This document shows positions 36,901 to 48,438 of a DNA stretch of 64,000 bases, piece by piece. Below the pieces are notes generated by a model that had not been told where the DNA came from, did no database searches, and worked only from the letters and a program-made list of their open reading frames with translations. The stretch is taken from contig CAJNDS010002650.1 of NCBI GenBank assembly GCA_905221605.1, positions 129,648 to 193,647 on the forward strand. Direction: 5' to 3'. How positions within the stretch are numbered: the first letter of the stretch is position 1; each line of letters begins with the position of its first letter. The DNA is from Symbiodinium natans (taxonomy: Eukaryota; Sar; Dinophyceae; Suessiales; Symbiodiniaceae). The position numbers and the translations under genes are program-made.

Positions 36901-38474
36901 AGCACCTTATCATCTTCTTCAACATCTTTCGGCATCGGTTTTCTTCGAGCGAGAACCCCTACCAGCCCTTTCAGCACCTTTTTGCACGCCTTCCTCCAAG
37001 GTGACGGACGCGAGCGAGATCGCGACAGGGGCGATAGAGACAGGCGAGATCGAAGGTCACGATCCAGGTGACTCTTCCTAGTTTTTTGTGTTTGTTGGAT
37101 CTTTTTGGTGGCTTGTCGGGTCTTCGCCTGCATTGAGTTGACACTTGATCTTGTTCTGTCAGTTTAGACGTGACGCGCCAGTATGCCGAACACGGCTGCT
37201 TGAAATGGGTCACCGAAAATTCTAAACAGGCTGCATAGTGTCGAGCATCAGGTGGGGCTGAAGTTCCACTGTGCAAACACTCAGCAGTAGTGAGAGGACC
37301 ATCCGCAACATGCCCGAAGTCCTAAAGCCCACTCAGGCCGCCCAAAGTTGCAAAAGAGTACCGTCGGCCTCCATACTTCGGAATGATACGCAAGGTGAGC
37401 CAACGGGCAGGATGCGGCTAGATCGCCAGACGGGAAAGCTCAGTTGCTTATCCTTTATGCACGCTAAAAGAACAGGCATCGTGGCTTTCATTTTTTGCGG
37501 AAGTAAAAGGAGAAGTTTGTCCCAAAACACCAGCACCAGCACCCGGACAACACGTGCTTTCACTTGAATGCAGACTTGGATGAATCAACAATGCCAGCAT
37601 TTTGCCGAGTGTGGCGACCCTTTGTGGTTGCAGTCAAAGTGGGTCACACACCCTTCAGATCACTCCAAATTCAGAAGGCATCAAAGGACACACACACATA
37701 CACAGGAGGAGCAGGATCACTCCCTTGCTGTATCTGGAAATGCTGTGGGGGCAGCTTGAGAAACCTTGGGTGAAGCACCTGCAATCGATGCAATCGACCT
37801 GGCATCGTCTGCTGCCCTGCCAAGGCGATCCCGATCTCCTCGACGCCGCTCACCGGCGCGTCGTGGAAACCGTCGCGGCCTGTTCCTGTACACACGTATG
37901 AGACCAGATTGATGTAATTAGGAACACAAGCCTTTGTACTTTGCACTGTGCACCAGGTGATAAAGGCAACGACAGGGCAAAAGATGGTGACAAGCGTGCG
38001 CTTCTCAGGAGATGAGCCCCGGGATGTAGGTCAAGCACACATTTACACCCTACAAGGACTCTTTTTGGCGTGCAAGTTTCTTCGTCTGTTTCACTTTTGT
38101 TTTGTTGCGATGCCTGCAATATCTCAGAAATTTGCAAAGCATCTGCAATGTGTGTCAGGTCGTGAAAGAGATGGCGGTAGCCCAAAGGGTCGGGGTGGTG
38201 CCAAGGTGCGCTACCAATGCTACCAGCAATGTGTGTGTGTGTATAGTGCGCATATACTGTGTATCGAAACGCCCACATTTCTTTCCCAATGGGCTGTACT
38301 GTTCGAAGGCAGCACGACTCGCAGCCCTTGAGTCCATCAAAAGGCGCGTCGGCTTGTGATCAGCAACGTCACGTCACATCGCACTTTGCGGTGCATCCTG
38401 ATGCAACTCCCAGGAAGCGCGTCAAAAGTGGCAGTGGCAGCAAGAGCAGCCCAAATCCGAGAAATCAAGAATGA
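33967..38474 (+). CDS. SR-like Arg/Ser- and Arg/Asp-rich protein, many exons
   Basis: A probable first exon at 33967 reads MAGEGAKCIEVFELFTLGGA; its link to later exons is tentative. The core is clear. Exon 35402 to about 35800 encodes some 130 residues of SRSP repeats with a roughly eight-residue period (SRSPDGRKASRSPERRRRSR is typical). Further exons are 35998-36044 (DRDRDRERERDRDR), 36114 to about 36147 (RQRDRDRDRG), 36828 to about 36902 (DRQGDRDRGNDRRHDRDRRD), 37001-37067 (DGRERDRDRGDRDRRDRRSR; ends CAG|GTGACT) and from 37825 (RSRSPRRRSPARRGNRRG). The last exon ends PRKRVKSGSGSKSSPNPRNQ-E and a stop at 38472-38474. RS and RD repeats are typical of splicing factors and U1-70K-like or RNA-associated proteins. 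No RRM domain was found, possibly missed in small exons. Nuclear RNA processing is inferred. Confidence 0.6.
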
Positions 38475-38746
38475 CAAGAGATCTCAGAAGAGTCCAGCGC
38501 AGAACATTTCCCTCAGTGAACATGCGCCAGCAGCCACCCAATGCCTGAGGTAGCCGCAGTCACAGCAGCAGCGCGGCATTCTTGGAACGTTTATCTCGCT
38601 TGCGATGTGTCGACAGGAAATCGCTCCTGCATGATCTTGCATGTGCACGCTGAGTCTAGCAGCTCATCGGCAAGCGGCCAGAAGGGCCAGAAGGGTGCTT
38701 TTCTGAGTTGGAACATGATAGGATCATCGCCCCCAAATTGTAGAAA

Positions 38747-39165
38747 ATGTCTGCTTCAGGTGTGAACGACACGAACGGCGATGTGATCGAAGTCGTCGAG
38801 GCCAGAGACAGGAAATCAGGTTCAGTTCGGGCTCTCGTTTTTAGAGGGCTTCAGGTTTTGGAGCCTCAGCAGTCCTGGGTTCATTCAGACAAGGGCTGGA
38901 GGCCTGGTCAGCGAAAATATTCACGGGATTTGTGCAAGGGCATGGGCTTGAATTGGCATTCCGGCTTGTCAACTGGCATATTGCCACACTTCGCCCCTGG
39001 ATTCAGGGAGCGTGCCTGTGAAGTTTCGATATGTTTCGATGTCTTCGGTTTATCCCCGGCAGGATGCAAAGCCGCTTCCTCCCTCGACGGCTGCTGTTAT
39101 TGCCGCGGAGATGGAGGCAAGCTTGATGATACTTCGCACGTGCAGAAGGTAGAGTCTGCGTAGAC
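38747..39165 (+). CDS. Possible small gene, start and one more exon
   Basis: An ATG at 38747 shortly after TTGTAG opens MSASGVNDTNGDVIEVVEAR followed by DR and AG|GAAATC, a possible GA donor. A second coding-like island after GGCAG at 39060 reads DAKPLPPSTAAVIAAEMEAS and LMILRTCR. A third at about 39750-39838 (GATEKEDQREWGLHGSPKAV) follows CTGCAG, beyond the AT-rich array. Phases between the first two do not close cleanly, so the model is provisional. No family recognised. Confidence 0.3.
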
Positions 39166-39302
39166 GATGTGCAGACGTGTAGAGTCCAACAATGTGCGAC
39201 ATCAGGCACAGGCGGTCGAGCTCGGCAAGCTTGGTGTGAAAGAGCTCAAGGCCGCCCCTGATATCTGAGTGCCCCCCATCCTTGCCGGCTGTCGACTTCA
39301 AG

Positions 39303-39595
39303 AGCCTATATATATGTATATGTAAATAAATAAATAAGCAAATAAATATAAATAGAAATATACATATAAATATAAATATAAATATCAATATAAATATAAA
39401 TATAAACATAGATATAAATACAATTCTAAATATAAATATCAATATAAACAAAAATATAAATATAAGCATAGATATCAATACAATTCTAAATATAAATATC
39501 AATTTAAATATGATTATAAATATAAATACAAATATCAATATAAACACATAAATATAGATGAATATACATATATATATATATATATATATAGATGC
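39303..39595. repeat. AT-rich array (AATATAA / TATA units)
   Basis: Nearly 290 bases of 6-bp ATAAAT- and AATATC-type units ending in a TA dinucleotide run at 39567-39590. Composition contrasts sharply with the roughly 50 percent GC flanks. Confidence 0.95.
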
Positions 39596-39839
39596 GTAGA
39601 AGACATTCCAAGAAAGTCGGCAGCTTCGGCCGTCGGCTTTTCAGGAGTTGCTGAAGGATGCCGGCGTGTCTTTTGTGCCTTGGCTCCCGATTGTGGACGG
39701 GCAGCAACATGCTTCAACATGTTTCAACATGTTTCATACCTCTGCAGGCTGGTGCTACAGAAAAGGAGGACCAGCGTGAATGGGGTCTCCATGGGTCTCC
39801 CAAGGCTGTGAAAAAAGCGTGCGGGCCTGTGAAGCGCCG

Positions 39840-41524
39840 TGTGCAGGACTTGGTCAGGTGCTGCACTTGGAATCGTTTGCCTAGAGCTCCGTATTGTGTG
39901 GTCTTATCCATCTTGAGTCTGAATGGAAGCGTACTGTGGCTGTCGAGGCTACTGACCAAAGCTCGAGCACAAGCGAAAGCAAACGATGTCAAGTTTGTTT
40001 CTGCCCAAGTGGGCCGTGTGGCATCATGGCTTGCATCACCTGGCATCATGTGGCATCATCTGGCATCACCTGGTGTTTTGAGGTCGCCTCACGACAGTGG
40101 CAGAGAGTTCCGGACGGAGTAGCTTTGCCACCTGGCCTCGAGGCTATCCGCGGTTAACCTTGGCTAACTACCCTTGTGACCTGCAACTCTGAGCGCGTTG
40201 GGGAGCTTGTACAGGTTAAATTTGACATGGATCGCGGCCGCAGCCTCGAAGTCCTGCGTCGTAAGCTTGCCGCAAGCTTGCTTGCATGCAAGCTTACTGA
40301 CGTGGCGCAGTGTACGAGCAGTCCATTTGACAAGTGATGTTTTTGTTGTTTTCTTGTTGTGTGCAGCTGCAGTCCCTTCGGCTCCTCGTCTTTTGGTTCC
40401 TTTGTGTTTGCGTTTGTTTTGGGTTTCGGGTCGTCCTTTCGTCCTGTGATGCTCAACTCCCTCGGGGGGTGAAATTCGACCTCTCTCTCTTTCTCTGTCT
40501 TCTTCTGACTCTTATTATTCTTCCTCTTCCTCCTTCTTCTTCGTCTTCCTTCTTCTTCTTCCTTCTCCTTCTTCCTCTTCTGCTTCTGCTTCTGCTTGTT
40601 CATCTTCAATCCATACGAGCTTGGGGACCGGCTACTTTCTCATACTCGCTGCGCAACTACTCATAGGTCAATAGTCCATAGGTATCCAAAACGGGCGTGC
40701 CTGGCTGGTAGGCCATAGCAGAAACTTATCAGCACCTGGGCCATTGCAAGCCCTTTCGTTCGACCACTACTTGGCCTGAAAATGCGAGAACCCTTGGCGC
40801 AGCTTGGGTTTCCACCCTGCACCCATACCTAAACTCCTTCTCAACTTTGGGCGTGCCCGGCTATGGGGCGCCAGCAGCGAGCAACCGACCGGGAATGACA
40901 ACAGACAAATGAACGGCATAATTATATTTGCATACAGAATGAGACAAGCACCATCACCGTAAGGAAAGAATAACAGCACGCAGAAAGACATCCATGATTG
41001 CAGGACAGGATGCATTTGACTGTTCAGGCCCGAGACAAGTCGGGTTTTGATGCTCCATCGAGTGCTGAACTGCTTTTACTCACCTTGACTGAGAAGATAA
41101 ATCCAAGGTCGCACATTCGGAAGTTTGGTCTCGCTCTTTTCTCTGTTCCTTCTTTTGTTCCATCCAAGGACTAGGGGCCCCGCTTAGGATGGACACTTAG
41201 AGGCTATGCTGCATATGCATGCCTGCTAAACAGATTTGTCTTAAAGGAACCACCCGCAGAATAGATGCAACTCGCGGAGGGCGCGAAGAGCGCGGAGGGC
41301 GGACGGTGCGGGTGCGGAGGGCGCCCGGGAAGTAGAACAAAGCAGTCCAAGCCGCTCACGATGCTTAACTGGCTTAACTTCTGAAGCCCAGAAGCTCTGT
41401 CGTGGGGTCCCGCCTCAGGAGATAAACGTAAGTTGATTAAACAACTGTTAGTAGGGAGGGTGCGCATTTTGCAGGAGGATTGTCGCTCACAGGTTGAAGG
41501 TATGGGGCGAAGGAGAGACGACAA
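39840..41524. other. No supported gene
   Basis: About 1.7 kb. One coding-like piece (SEWKRTVAVEATDQSSSTSE) lies at about 39917-39980. A CTT-rich pyrimidine tract is at 40484-40600, and short GCATCACCTGGCATCATGTG direct repeats occur at 40022-40075. No recognisable family. Confidence 0.35.
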
Positions 41525-42250
41525 AATGATACCCGTGTCTGTCATCGAGGCACTGTCCTCGAGGTATCGAAAGAGGTAGAAATTCTCAACATTGATCACA
41601 CCTCCTGGAGTCAAACGAGAAGGGACAAAGAATGGACATACCTATATACCTATCCCTGTCGTGAAGCGAGACATGACACAACATGTGAGAACGCATCTTT
41701 ATCATCGTGCAAGATCGTGCAGTTCCGCCCAAGAATTGAGAAGCACAGGCAGAACTCAGGCTCACGTTGGGACTGGGATCCGTTAAGGTTTTGAATCCGT
41801 GGCGATTTTACCGAATGGGGCGGCCAGCACGATACGGGACCAAATCCATCAAGAAAGCCTTACGAAGACTTCTGAAGCTGCTAGGCATGCAAAATCCAAA
41901 TCCTAGATTTTCGCATCTTCTCCCGCTGGTCAATCTTGAATCGGTGTCCAACACAATTCTTAGGAGCCTCGTGAGTTGTAAATGCAGTTCTTGCCAATGG
42001 TCGTCTAGCATTCGTAGCATTTCTTAGCATGTGCCAGAAGAGCTGTCAGGCAGCCAGTGTCACCAGCCTTCCGTACAGCCCTCCCTATAATGATTTCGTT
42101 GAGGCTGCAATTATGCGCGCATACCGACAGAGAAGAAGAAATGAGGCGCCAGTAGAATGCAAGTATGTCTTGCCAAGCGGCCGTGATCTGCCAGAGCGTG
42201 GCACAATGCAGCTGGCGCAGCAAAGCCTCACCGGATGGCCAAGCACATGA
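41525..42250 (+). CDS. Small three-exon gene, 92-residue protein
   Basis: A complete model can be read. Exon 1, 41525-41574, starts ATG and ends AG|GTAGAA. Exon 2, 41828-41884, follows GGCCAG and ends AG|GCATGC (a GC donor). Exon 3, 42079-42250, follows CCGTACAG and ends TGA. Both junctions split an AG|C serine codon, so the phases close exactly. The product begins MIPVSVIEALSSRYRK, continues with an amphipathic-looking middle and ends in a basic segment (AAIMRAYRQRRRNEAP) followed by LPSGRDLPERGTMQLAQQSL. There is no signal peptide or membrane segment. I recognise no family. AAGGAG lies 10-15 bases upstream of the ATG and supplies a possible trans-splice AG. Confidence 0.6.
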
Positions 42251-42324
42251 GAACCGTGTACGACAGTGTATAGTTGTAAAGGCAATGCTGGTTGAAAGGG
42301 TTTGCGCTGCTCCGTCGTGTGAGG

Positions 42325-42930
42325 CTAATTGAATCTAATCAAAAGAGGAGCCATATTCGAGCGCCTCGCGGCGATGAGAGATGCTGTTGAGAGCGTGTAC
42401 AAAGAGTTCTCACGGGGCCCCCACCCTCTCTGACTCAGTGGCAGCTTGCGATACAAGCTGCGGTCCTTTGCTGTGATCCGCAGTGTCTGGATGCTGCCTT
42501 CACTCGATCTAGCAAGCCTACGCTTAAAGAAGGTACTAGCAAAACCTTGGTGTTGCCAAGGCAACACCGTGCGGGTGTTGAGTGTTGACTTAATCTCACA
42601 GTGCATCAGTCTTCCTGGGCTGATCGGTGTCATTGAGCCGTTGAACACAACTTGACTGACCATTTGCAGGACGACCTTAATGATTAGCCTTAATTGGAGT
42701 CTTGTTTGTGCTTGATCAGCCTTCGTGGTCTCTGGCCTGAAGCAGTGCCTCGCCTGTAGCACAGTACCGTATGTAGGGTTACGAAAAAAGGCTTGAATGG
42801 GTTTCAGACCGTGCAGAGCTCTCTTTGATTTCTGTTTAAGTGTACAGGCGGAGTCTGCCATCTGGCTTGTTTGCTCTGGTTCTCGCTGCAGTTCGTGCTT
42901 TGGACCTGGTTCGGCAGATTGTAGAAACAA
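42325..42930 (-). CDS. Unassigned 201-codon minus-strand frame
   Basis: This frame is open for 201 codons on the minus strand, long for chance at this base composition, but no motif is recognised and all supported genes are on the plus strand. The plus strand over the same DNA also has a coding-like segment, 42338-42430 (IFERLAAMRDAVESVYKEFS then a stop), which would be shadowed by it. A 10-bp inverted repeat (GGTGTTGCCTTGGCAACACC) at 42550-42569 lies inside. I cannot decide which strand, if either, is coding. Confidence 0.2.
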   Translation of the reverse strand: MFLQSAEPGPKHELQREPEQTSQMADSACTLKQKSKRALHGLKPIQAFFRNPTYGTVLQARHCFRPETTKADQAQTRLQLRLIIKVVLQMVSQVVFNGSMTPISPGRLMHCEIKSTLNTRTVLPWQHQGFASTFFKRRLARSSEGSIQTLRITAKDRSLYRKLPLSQRGWGPRENSLYTLSTASLIAARRSNMAPLLIRFN

Positions 42931-43440
42931 GAGAGATTCTTGTCATTTGGCATGAGTGTTCGATCAAGAGACAAGAAACCTTTATCATTGTCCAGCACAT
43001 ATCTTCACGCTTTCTGTCAGTCAACGGTAGCGTAGCCTAGCGGAGTGCCGTGCATGGAGCCCCTCAAGATGCCAGGTGTTTCCTCAGTTTCCTCTGCCGC
43101 AGCCGCTGCATGTCATCTTAGGCCAGCGCAGTGTGCAGTGCGGTAGTCTTCAGATCCAACCGGCCAGCAGTCGATGCGAATTCCAGCACTTTTCGCATTA
43201 GGATATCATCGTGTTTTCGGACACCTCTGAATTCAGCATCTCCAAATTCTTGCAACCTGCTGGCCAGACAAGAACAATTCCTTTCGTACAACACGTTTTG
43301 TTTCTACCCCTGCTTGAATAAACTGAACACAGAAATCTTGTTCAATGCGATAGGTCCTTTGCCAAGGATTGGGCGGTCCCCTGTATTCGTCTGCATTTGC
43401 GTTTGCGTCTGGTTGCGCGTCCGTGCGGGGGCGTGCAATA

Positions 43441-43850
43441 GAGCGAGAGAGAGGGAGAGAGAGAGAGAGGGGGTAGGGTTTTTTCCCAGGGGAAGCCTCC
43501 GGCCTTTGTCTGCAAAGTCTCATTGGAACATGAGACCAGCCGGGCGCGCCCCGCGCGCGGGGGAGGGCGACTGCACTCCCTCAAGCCCAGCAGAAGAAGA
43601 AGAAGAAGAAGAAGAAGAAAAAGAAGAAGAAGAAGAAGAAGAAGAAGAAGAAGAAGAAGAAGAAGAAGAAGAAGAAGAGAGGAAGAAGAAGAAGAAGGAG
43701 GACGAGGAGGAGAGGAGGAGGAGGAGGAGGAGGAGGAGGAGGAGGAGGAGGAGGAGGAGGAGGAGGATGAAAATAAGAAGAAGAAGAATACGAAGAGAGA
43801 GAGAGGGAGAGAGAGAGAGAGAGCGAGAGGAGAGAGAGTCCAAAATTTGC
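43441..43850. repeat. Purine microsatellite cluster (GA, GAA, GGA)
   Basis: GA repeats at 43441-43470, (GAA)n from about 43592 to 43700, (GGA)n from about 43700 to 43767, then GAA and GA again to 43840. All frames through it give poly-Glu, poly-Lys, poly-Arg, poly-Ser or poly-Phe and are artefacts. A (GAT)n run follows at 43963-43986. Confidence 0.95.
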
Positions 43851-44289
43851 CGTAGTCACTGAGGCGCTCAGTGATGTACCTGCTGTGTTTCTGATCGTCG
43901 GCAGGTAAAGCTAAAGTCCATGCTGTGCATTGTTACACCGTCGCTGTTGTCCAATAAGTTGCTGATGATGATGATGATGATGATATCTTTGAACTGCTGT
44001 AGCGTTGCTCGCGCTTGCAGCAGTGTTGCCGCCAGGGCACGGACCTACGGAAAGAGGGAAAGTGGAAGGGGAGGAAAAAGTGCTTCAGTCTGCTGACACC
44101 TCGGCGCTCTCTGGCGCTCCTGCAGGGTATCTGTGTTGCAAAACTTTTCCGCGCACTCCTACCAAATCACGCAGGAGATCGTGATCGGATCTGCTCTGTG
44201 GCCAACCCAAATGGGTCATGAGAGACTCGCTTGCCCGTAGATCAGGCCTCTCCCGGAGGCGGGGACAAGACCACTCATGAGCTTTGGAA

Positions 44290-45226
44290 GACGTGAGCTC
44301 ACCGCAGTTGGCCAGTTGTCGGCTGCAGTAGTGGAGCTCGCACTTGCTGCAGACGTCGAAGATGGACTACTCTTCGTCCTCCATGCCAGCGCCGTTGCCA
44401 ATGGATGCCTTTCCCAGTTGCAGTGACCTAGTGCGGGTTTGCTGCAGCGGAAAAGGGGGGTTCAGGGAGTTGGGTATCGATGCTGCAGGATTTGTGAGCG
44501 AATGTCTCAGCCAACTGTCTGAGAAGGTCTTTGTCTGCAACATATTAGGTGCGGGGCCAGCCAAGGGCCTGGAACAGGCTATCTTGGAAAGGTGTGCTGG
44601 AGCTACGTAGGCCTGAGCATTGTGTCTGGTGTGGCAGAGCCGCACCAGTGGCAAGTGTGGTGATCCTGGCTTGGGAGATCCACTGTGCCGCAGCGCCGTC
44701 ACATGGGTTGCAGGATCCGCCAGTTTGCCCACTGCGGAGCCATGGCCGAAGCTGCTTTCGTGTTTAAGCCGATGAAGTCGTTCCGACGCTGTGCTCGCCA
44801 GCCATCTCGAAGCAGGTGCTCTGTCTCTTTTTCTTCGTGCTCGAGAGCTTGTACAACTTGTAGTGTCCGCAATTTGTAAGTCGGCCCTCTTGCGTCCTGG
44901 CATGGGGGTGTTTCCAAGTCCACGGCCACTCGAGAATCTCGAACCAGCCCTGCGCCCCCACCTACGTGGCATCGGCGGCGTGGCCTGCCGGGAGGCGTGC
45001 AAGTGAACCCTTTCCGAGTGCTTCTGGGCCATTTGCGGCAAGCATGTCTGTGATGGGCGGCAAGGTAGGTGGGTTTGTGTTGAGGCCAAGGAGGGGCATC
45101 TTGTTGCAATCTGTCGTGAGTGATGGTCTTCTCCCGGGGCCAGATTTCGCGCCAGTATGCTTCAAGGTCTTTGGTGAGGTCATGTCGAATCTAGTATTTG
45201 AGCTGTGCCGACGATGTGTATACTAG
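44290..45226 (+). CDS. Probable unrecognised multi-exon gene
   Basis: Several adjacent islands look coding but could not be joined. They are 44305-44424 (LSAAVVELALAADVEDGLLF), 44473-44550 (ELGIDAAGFVSECLSQLSEK), 44791-44877 (LASHLEAGALSLFLRARELV ending at ATTT|GTAAGT, a good donor), a segment ending GGCAAG|GTAGGT at 45065 (PFAASMSVMGGK), and a terminal frame to a stop at 45224-45226 (GPDFAPVCFKVFGEVMSNLV). The leucine/alanine-rich helices suggest a soluble helical protein. No family recognised. Confidence 0.35.
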
Positions 45227-46463
45227 TGACGAGCAGCTTGGCTGTCTCTAGCTGACTCTAGCTGTTGGCGCTGACGAGCAGCTCGGGTTGATCTGGGTCG
45301 TTTACGGGGCTGTCTCCCCGGTATTTCAACAACAGCGATGTCGATGGCATAATCCACGTATGTCTATGTTAAGATTGATGGCAATAAGTAGGCCTCTATT
45401 CCATGGGCTTTCCTGGAATCACATTGTGGTGCCTGTCTATGGCAGTGGGTGCATGACAGAACACATAGTCAAGCACGTCGCCGATTGCCAAGCTGTTTCA
45501 CTTCAAGCAAGAGCTGCCAGAGCTTCGCATGGCAGGCCAGGCAGTAGCATGGCATATGCCGCGGCTTCTTGGGGCATTGTTCTATCTATGACTGCTCAAA
45601 AGCCAACCGCTGCAGGGGTGGATGCCGAGCGGTTTGACGCCGAGATAAGACCATCCAGGCAGTAACCGCCTCGTGCGCTTCAAGATGGGTTGGACCGTGT
45701 CAGCTATCTGGTGTCGATTGTGTCTAGTTTGTCCATGAAAGTTTAAAACCGAATGGGCCGATAGGCCTTGCTATGATCACGCGCTCTACTGGTCCAACCG
45801 TTACCAGGAGAAAGGCTTCGAGCCGCCCCTTGGAAACAATTTAAGAAGGTTGACGGCATGGTATCATGCAGCGGCAATTATTAATACCATGCTCCCGACA
45901 ACAACCCCCTTTTAAGCAGCGTGTTGGCTGTTGGCACTTTTGGCTCGTTCATTCCTCCTAGGCCGGCTTCACACCCACACACCTGATGCACATGTCTTTC
46001 TGGACCCCAATCAGGGGGGCTGAGAAGCCCATTGCACAAGCTGTGCGTTTTCATACACTTTTCTGAGTTATACTTCTATCATACGAGTGAATCCCTTTGC
46101 TTGCCCAAGCCACAGTTAAAAGCCCGCCCGCTAGCGAAGTCAGGCTTGAGTTTGGTCAAAAGCTTTGGCAGGTACGGCCAAGAAAGGCCCCGAAAAGCTA
46201 CGAGTTATCGATTCTATCACAGGATGGGGAGCGGGGCAGGGGGCCGAAGAGGGGTGGAGGGGTCAATATTAGTAGTGTCACAATGGGTTCCATGCGTACA
46301 GGGGTGGGGGTCTGTTTATGATGGTTTCTTTACAAGTTCGCATGCGCCATTTCATTTCTTGATTAGCATCATTGCCGTCATCATCTGCGTACTTCACGTT
46401 ATCGTTCAGTGTCATCTACATGTTCAGGCCCTTGCCGCCACAGCCGCCACCACCACCACCACT

Positions 46464-46494
<31 letters not shown>

Positions 46495-48438
46495 GCATCA
46501 TCGCCAGCATCATCGCCAGCATCATGAGCAGAATTACCATTTTGATGTTTTACATGCACATTCATTATCGCCATCAGCAGCAACAGAAGCATAATAGCCA
46601 GCGAAATCACCTGCTCATTACCATCAGCATCATAATCATTGTCTGGGGCCATTTACAGAGTTTTCGCCAAATCGGGTCCTCAAAGTTGCTCCCCCTTTGC
46701 CTTTCATAAAGTTGGCTCGGGGACGGGTTGAGTTTTGACCTTGTCCAACTACAGTAACCTTCAAATGCTGCAGAGCCGAAAAGGAATTGACCTCAAACAC
46801 ATTGCTCAAGCCCAGGTTTGATTGGTCAGCTCCCCAGTTTGTGATCATCGATGCAGGTGATGCCATGCTGTACGAAACAGGGCTTCAGTTGCACAAAAAC
46901 ACTTGTTTTGAAGCTTGCAAGACTTGCAAACAAAAGTGCGGTGTCTGCGATACGATGCTTATCATATTCGACCTTTCCAAGGCAGGCGGCATTCTCGAAG
47001 ATAAGCTGTTGATGGTTTGCTGAGTTGATGGTTTGCTGATTTTCGCTTAGTTTCGTCTGTTACAGCTGCAGTTTTCAGGTGGCCTTTGGAAACGCACGCA
47101 GCAAAGCCAGTCATATCCGTACTCCTTCCCCGCCAGAAGAGTGGAATGGATGCGTCCAACCGACAATACGAGCTACAGTTCGCATCTGTGCAGTACAAGT
47201 ATTTGGGAGAACAGAATCACTTCTACAAGACATTCTTGTCACATTACGTTACCCTGCCATAATCGCCTTCGCGCTGCCAGTTTTGTTTTTCCCAGGAGGT
47301 CAATTATCCAACAGGGACCGAATGACAGGAATAATTAGCAAAGCTATACGGCCAACACTCGAAACCTAAGGTGAACCACAGCTCCTGAAGGTAGGCAAAG
47401 TTGTCAGCATGGGAAGAGGGCAGGTTGATCCACATTTCAAGCAGAAGATGAAAGAGCAAGTGCAACTTTTACCATCCTCCTAGTGGCTGGACATGGCTGA
47501 ACCACGTCAAGCTTTGAAGCCTGTGCCGACCACAGGTACGTGAAGTGGGAGCATTTGAAGGCCACACTTCTGTGTATCTGCTACATGTTTGAGCACCTTT
47601 AGCATATGCGGTGTGCCCAGGAGACTGTCTCAGACTGGCTAACAGCAGAGCAAGGATCCCAGAGTCACCGACAGTGAGCCAGCAACAGTTAGATCATTCG
47701 AACCATTATGATAGCGCTATCCTTTGCGATGCTGCCTGGTCAGCGTTCTCAGGGCACGATGCAGGAAAGCTGTCTAGTTGCACAGGCAGGGAACACACTG
47801 GGCAGCTTCGCCCTTAGAGTTTCCTGAGTCAAAGCCATACCTACACACCTTTTGTTGGGGGTGCATCCATCGGACCTGAGATAGTTTCTAGACGGGCCTC
47901 CGCGATACGAGATACTGAGCAGTACACATATGCCGCAGCTAAGCCCAGTCAAATGCTGGCAGCTGGCCATAGCAGCCATAGTGGCTTAAGCGCTCTGACT
48001 AATTCGTTGAGGTCCGTCATTCTGATCGTGGGATGCGGTCGCTTGGCTTGAGACCTCCACGGCCTGGATGCTGAAGTCTGTGGCAGAGTGCGAGGCACAA
48101 GCACTGTGGCAGAGCAGATTCTGTCCGAAGGCCTGTATCACAGGGCTTCGCCAAGGTCAGTTGACTGACATTCCACAGCACATGCTCGCCTCTGTCCGGT
48201 ACTGGTTCCTTTCATGTTGCTAATATGTGTTGCTAATTTGTGTCATGACTGCTGTCCCTTGTCAAGTGCAACTAGCCGAAGTTGACAACCGCCTTCAGCA
48301 CTGAGATTTTTCTCTATTTGTTTCAGTCTTGGTTGACGTGCCAGCAGCACATGGAGAGTCTGGATAGTTTTCTAAGATATCCTAGTAGGCATGCATCACG
48401 CTCTGTAGCTGGCTATCTGACAGGGCTGAAAAGCTCTT
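45227..48438. other. No supported gene
   Basis: About 3.2 kb. CCA/TCA trinucleotide runs are at 46440-46510, where an open frame is compositional. A few short coding-like pieces with AG borders (for example 46786-46858, FDWSAPQFVIIDAG) could not be connected. Nothing recognised as RNA gene or mobile element. Confidence 0.35.

Noticed and set aside
37568-37700. A C2H2 zinc-finger-like ending (KFRRHQRTH)
   Set aside because: The two cysteines upstream are not at C2H2 spacing, there is only one unit, and the CA-rich DNA explains the His-Thr tail; it lies between SR-like exons.
43523-43862. Poly-Glu, poly-Arg and poly-Ser frames across the GAA/GGA cluster
   Set aside because: Compositional artefacts of trinucleotide repeats open in all frames.
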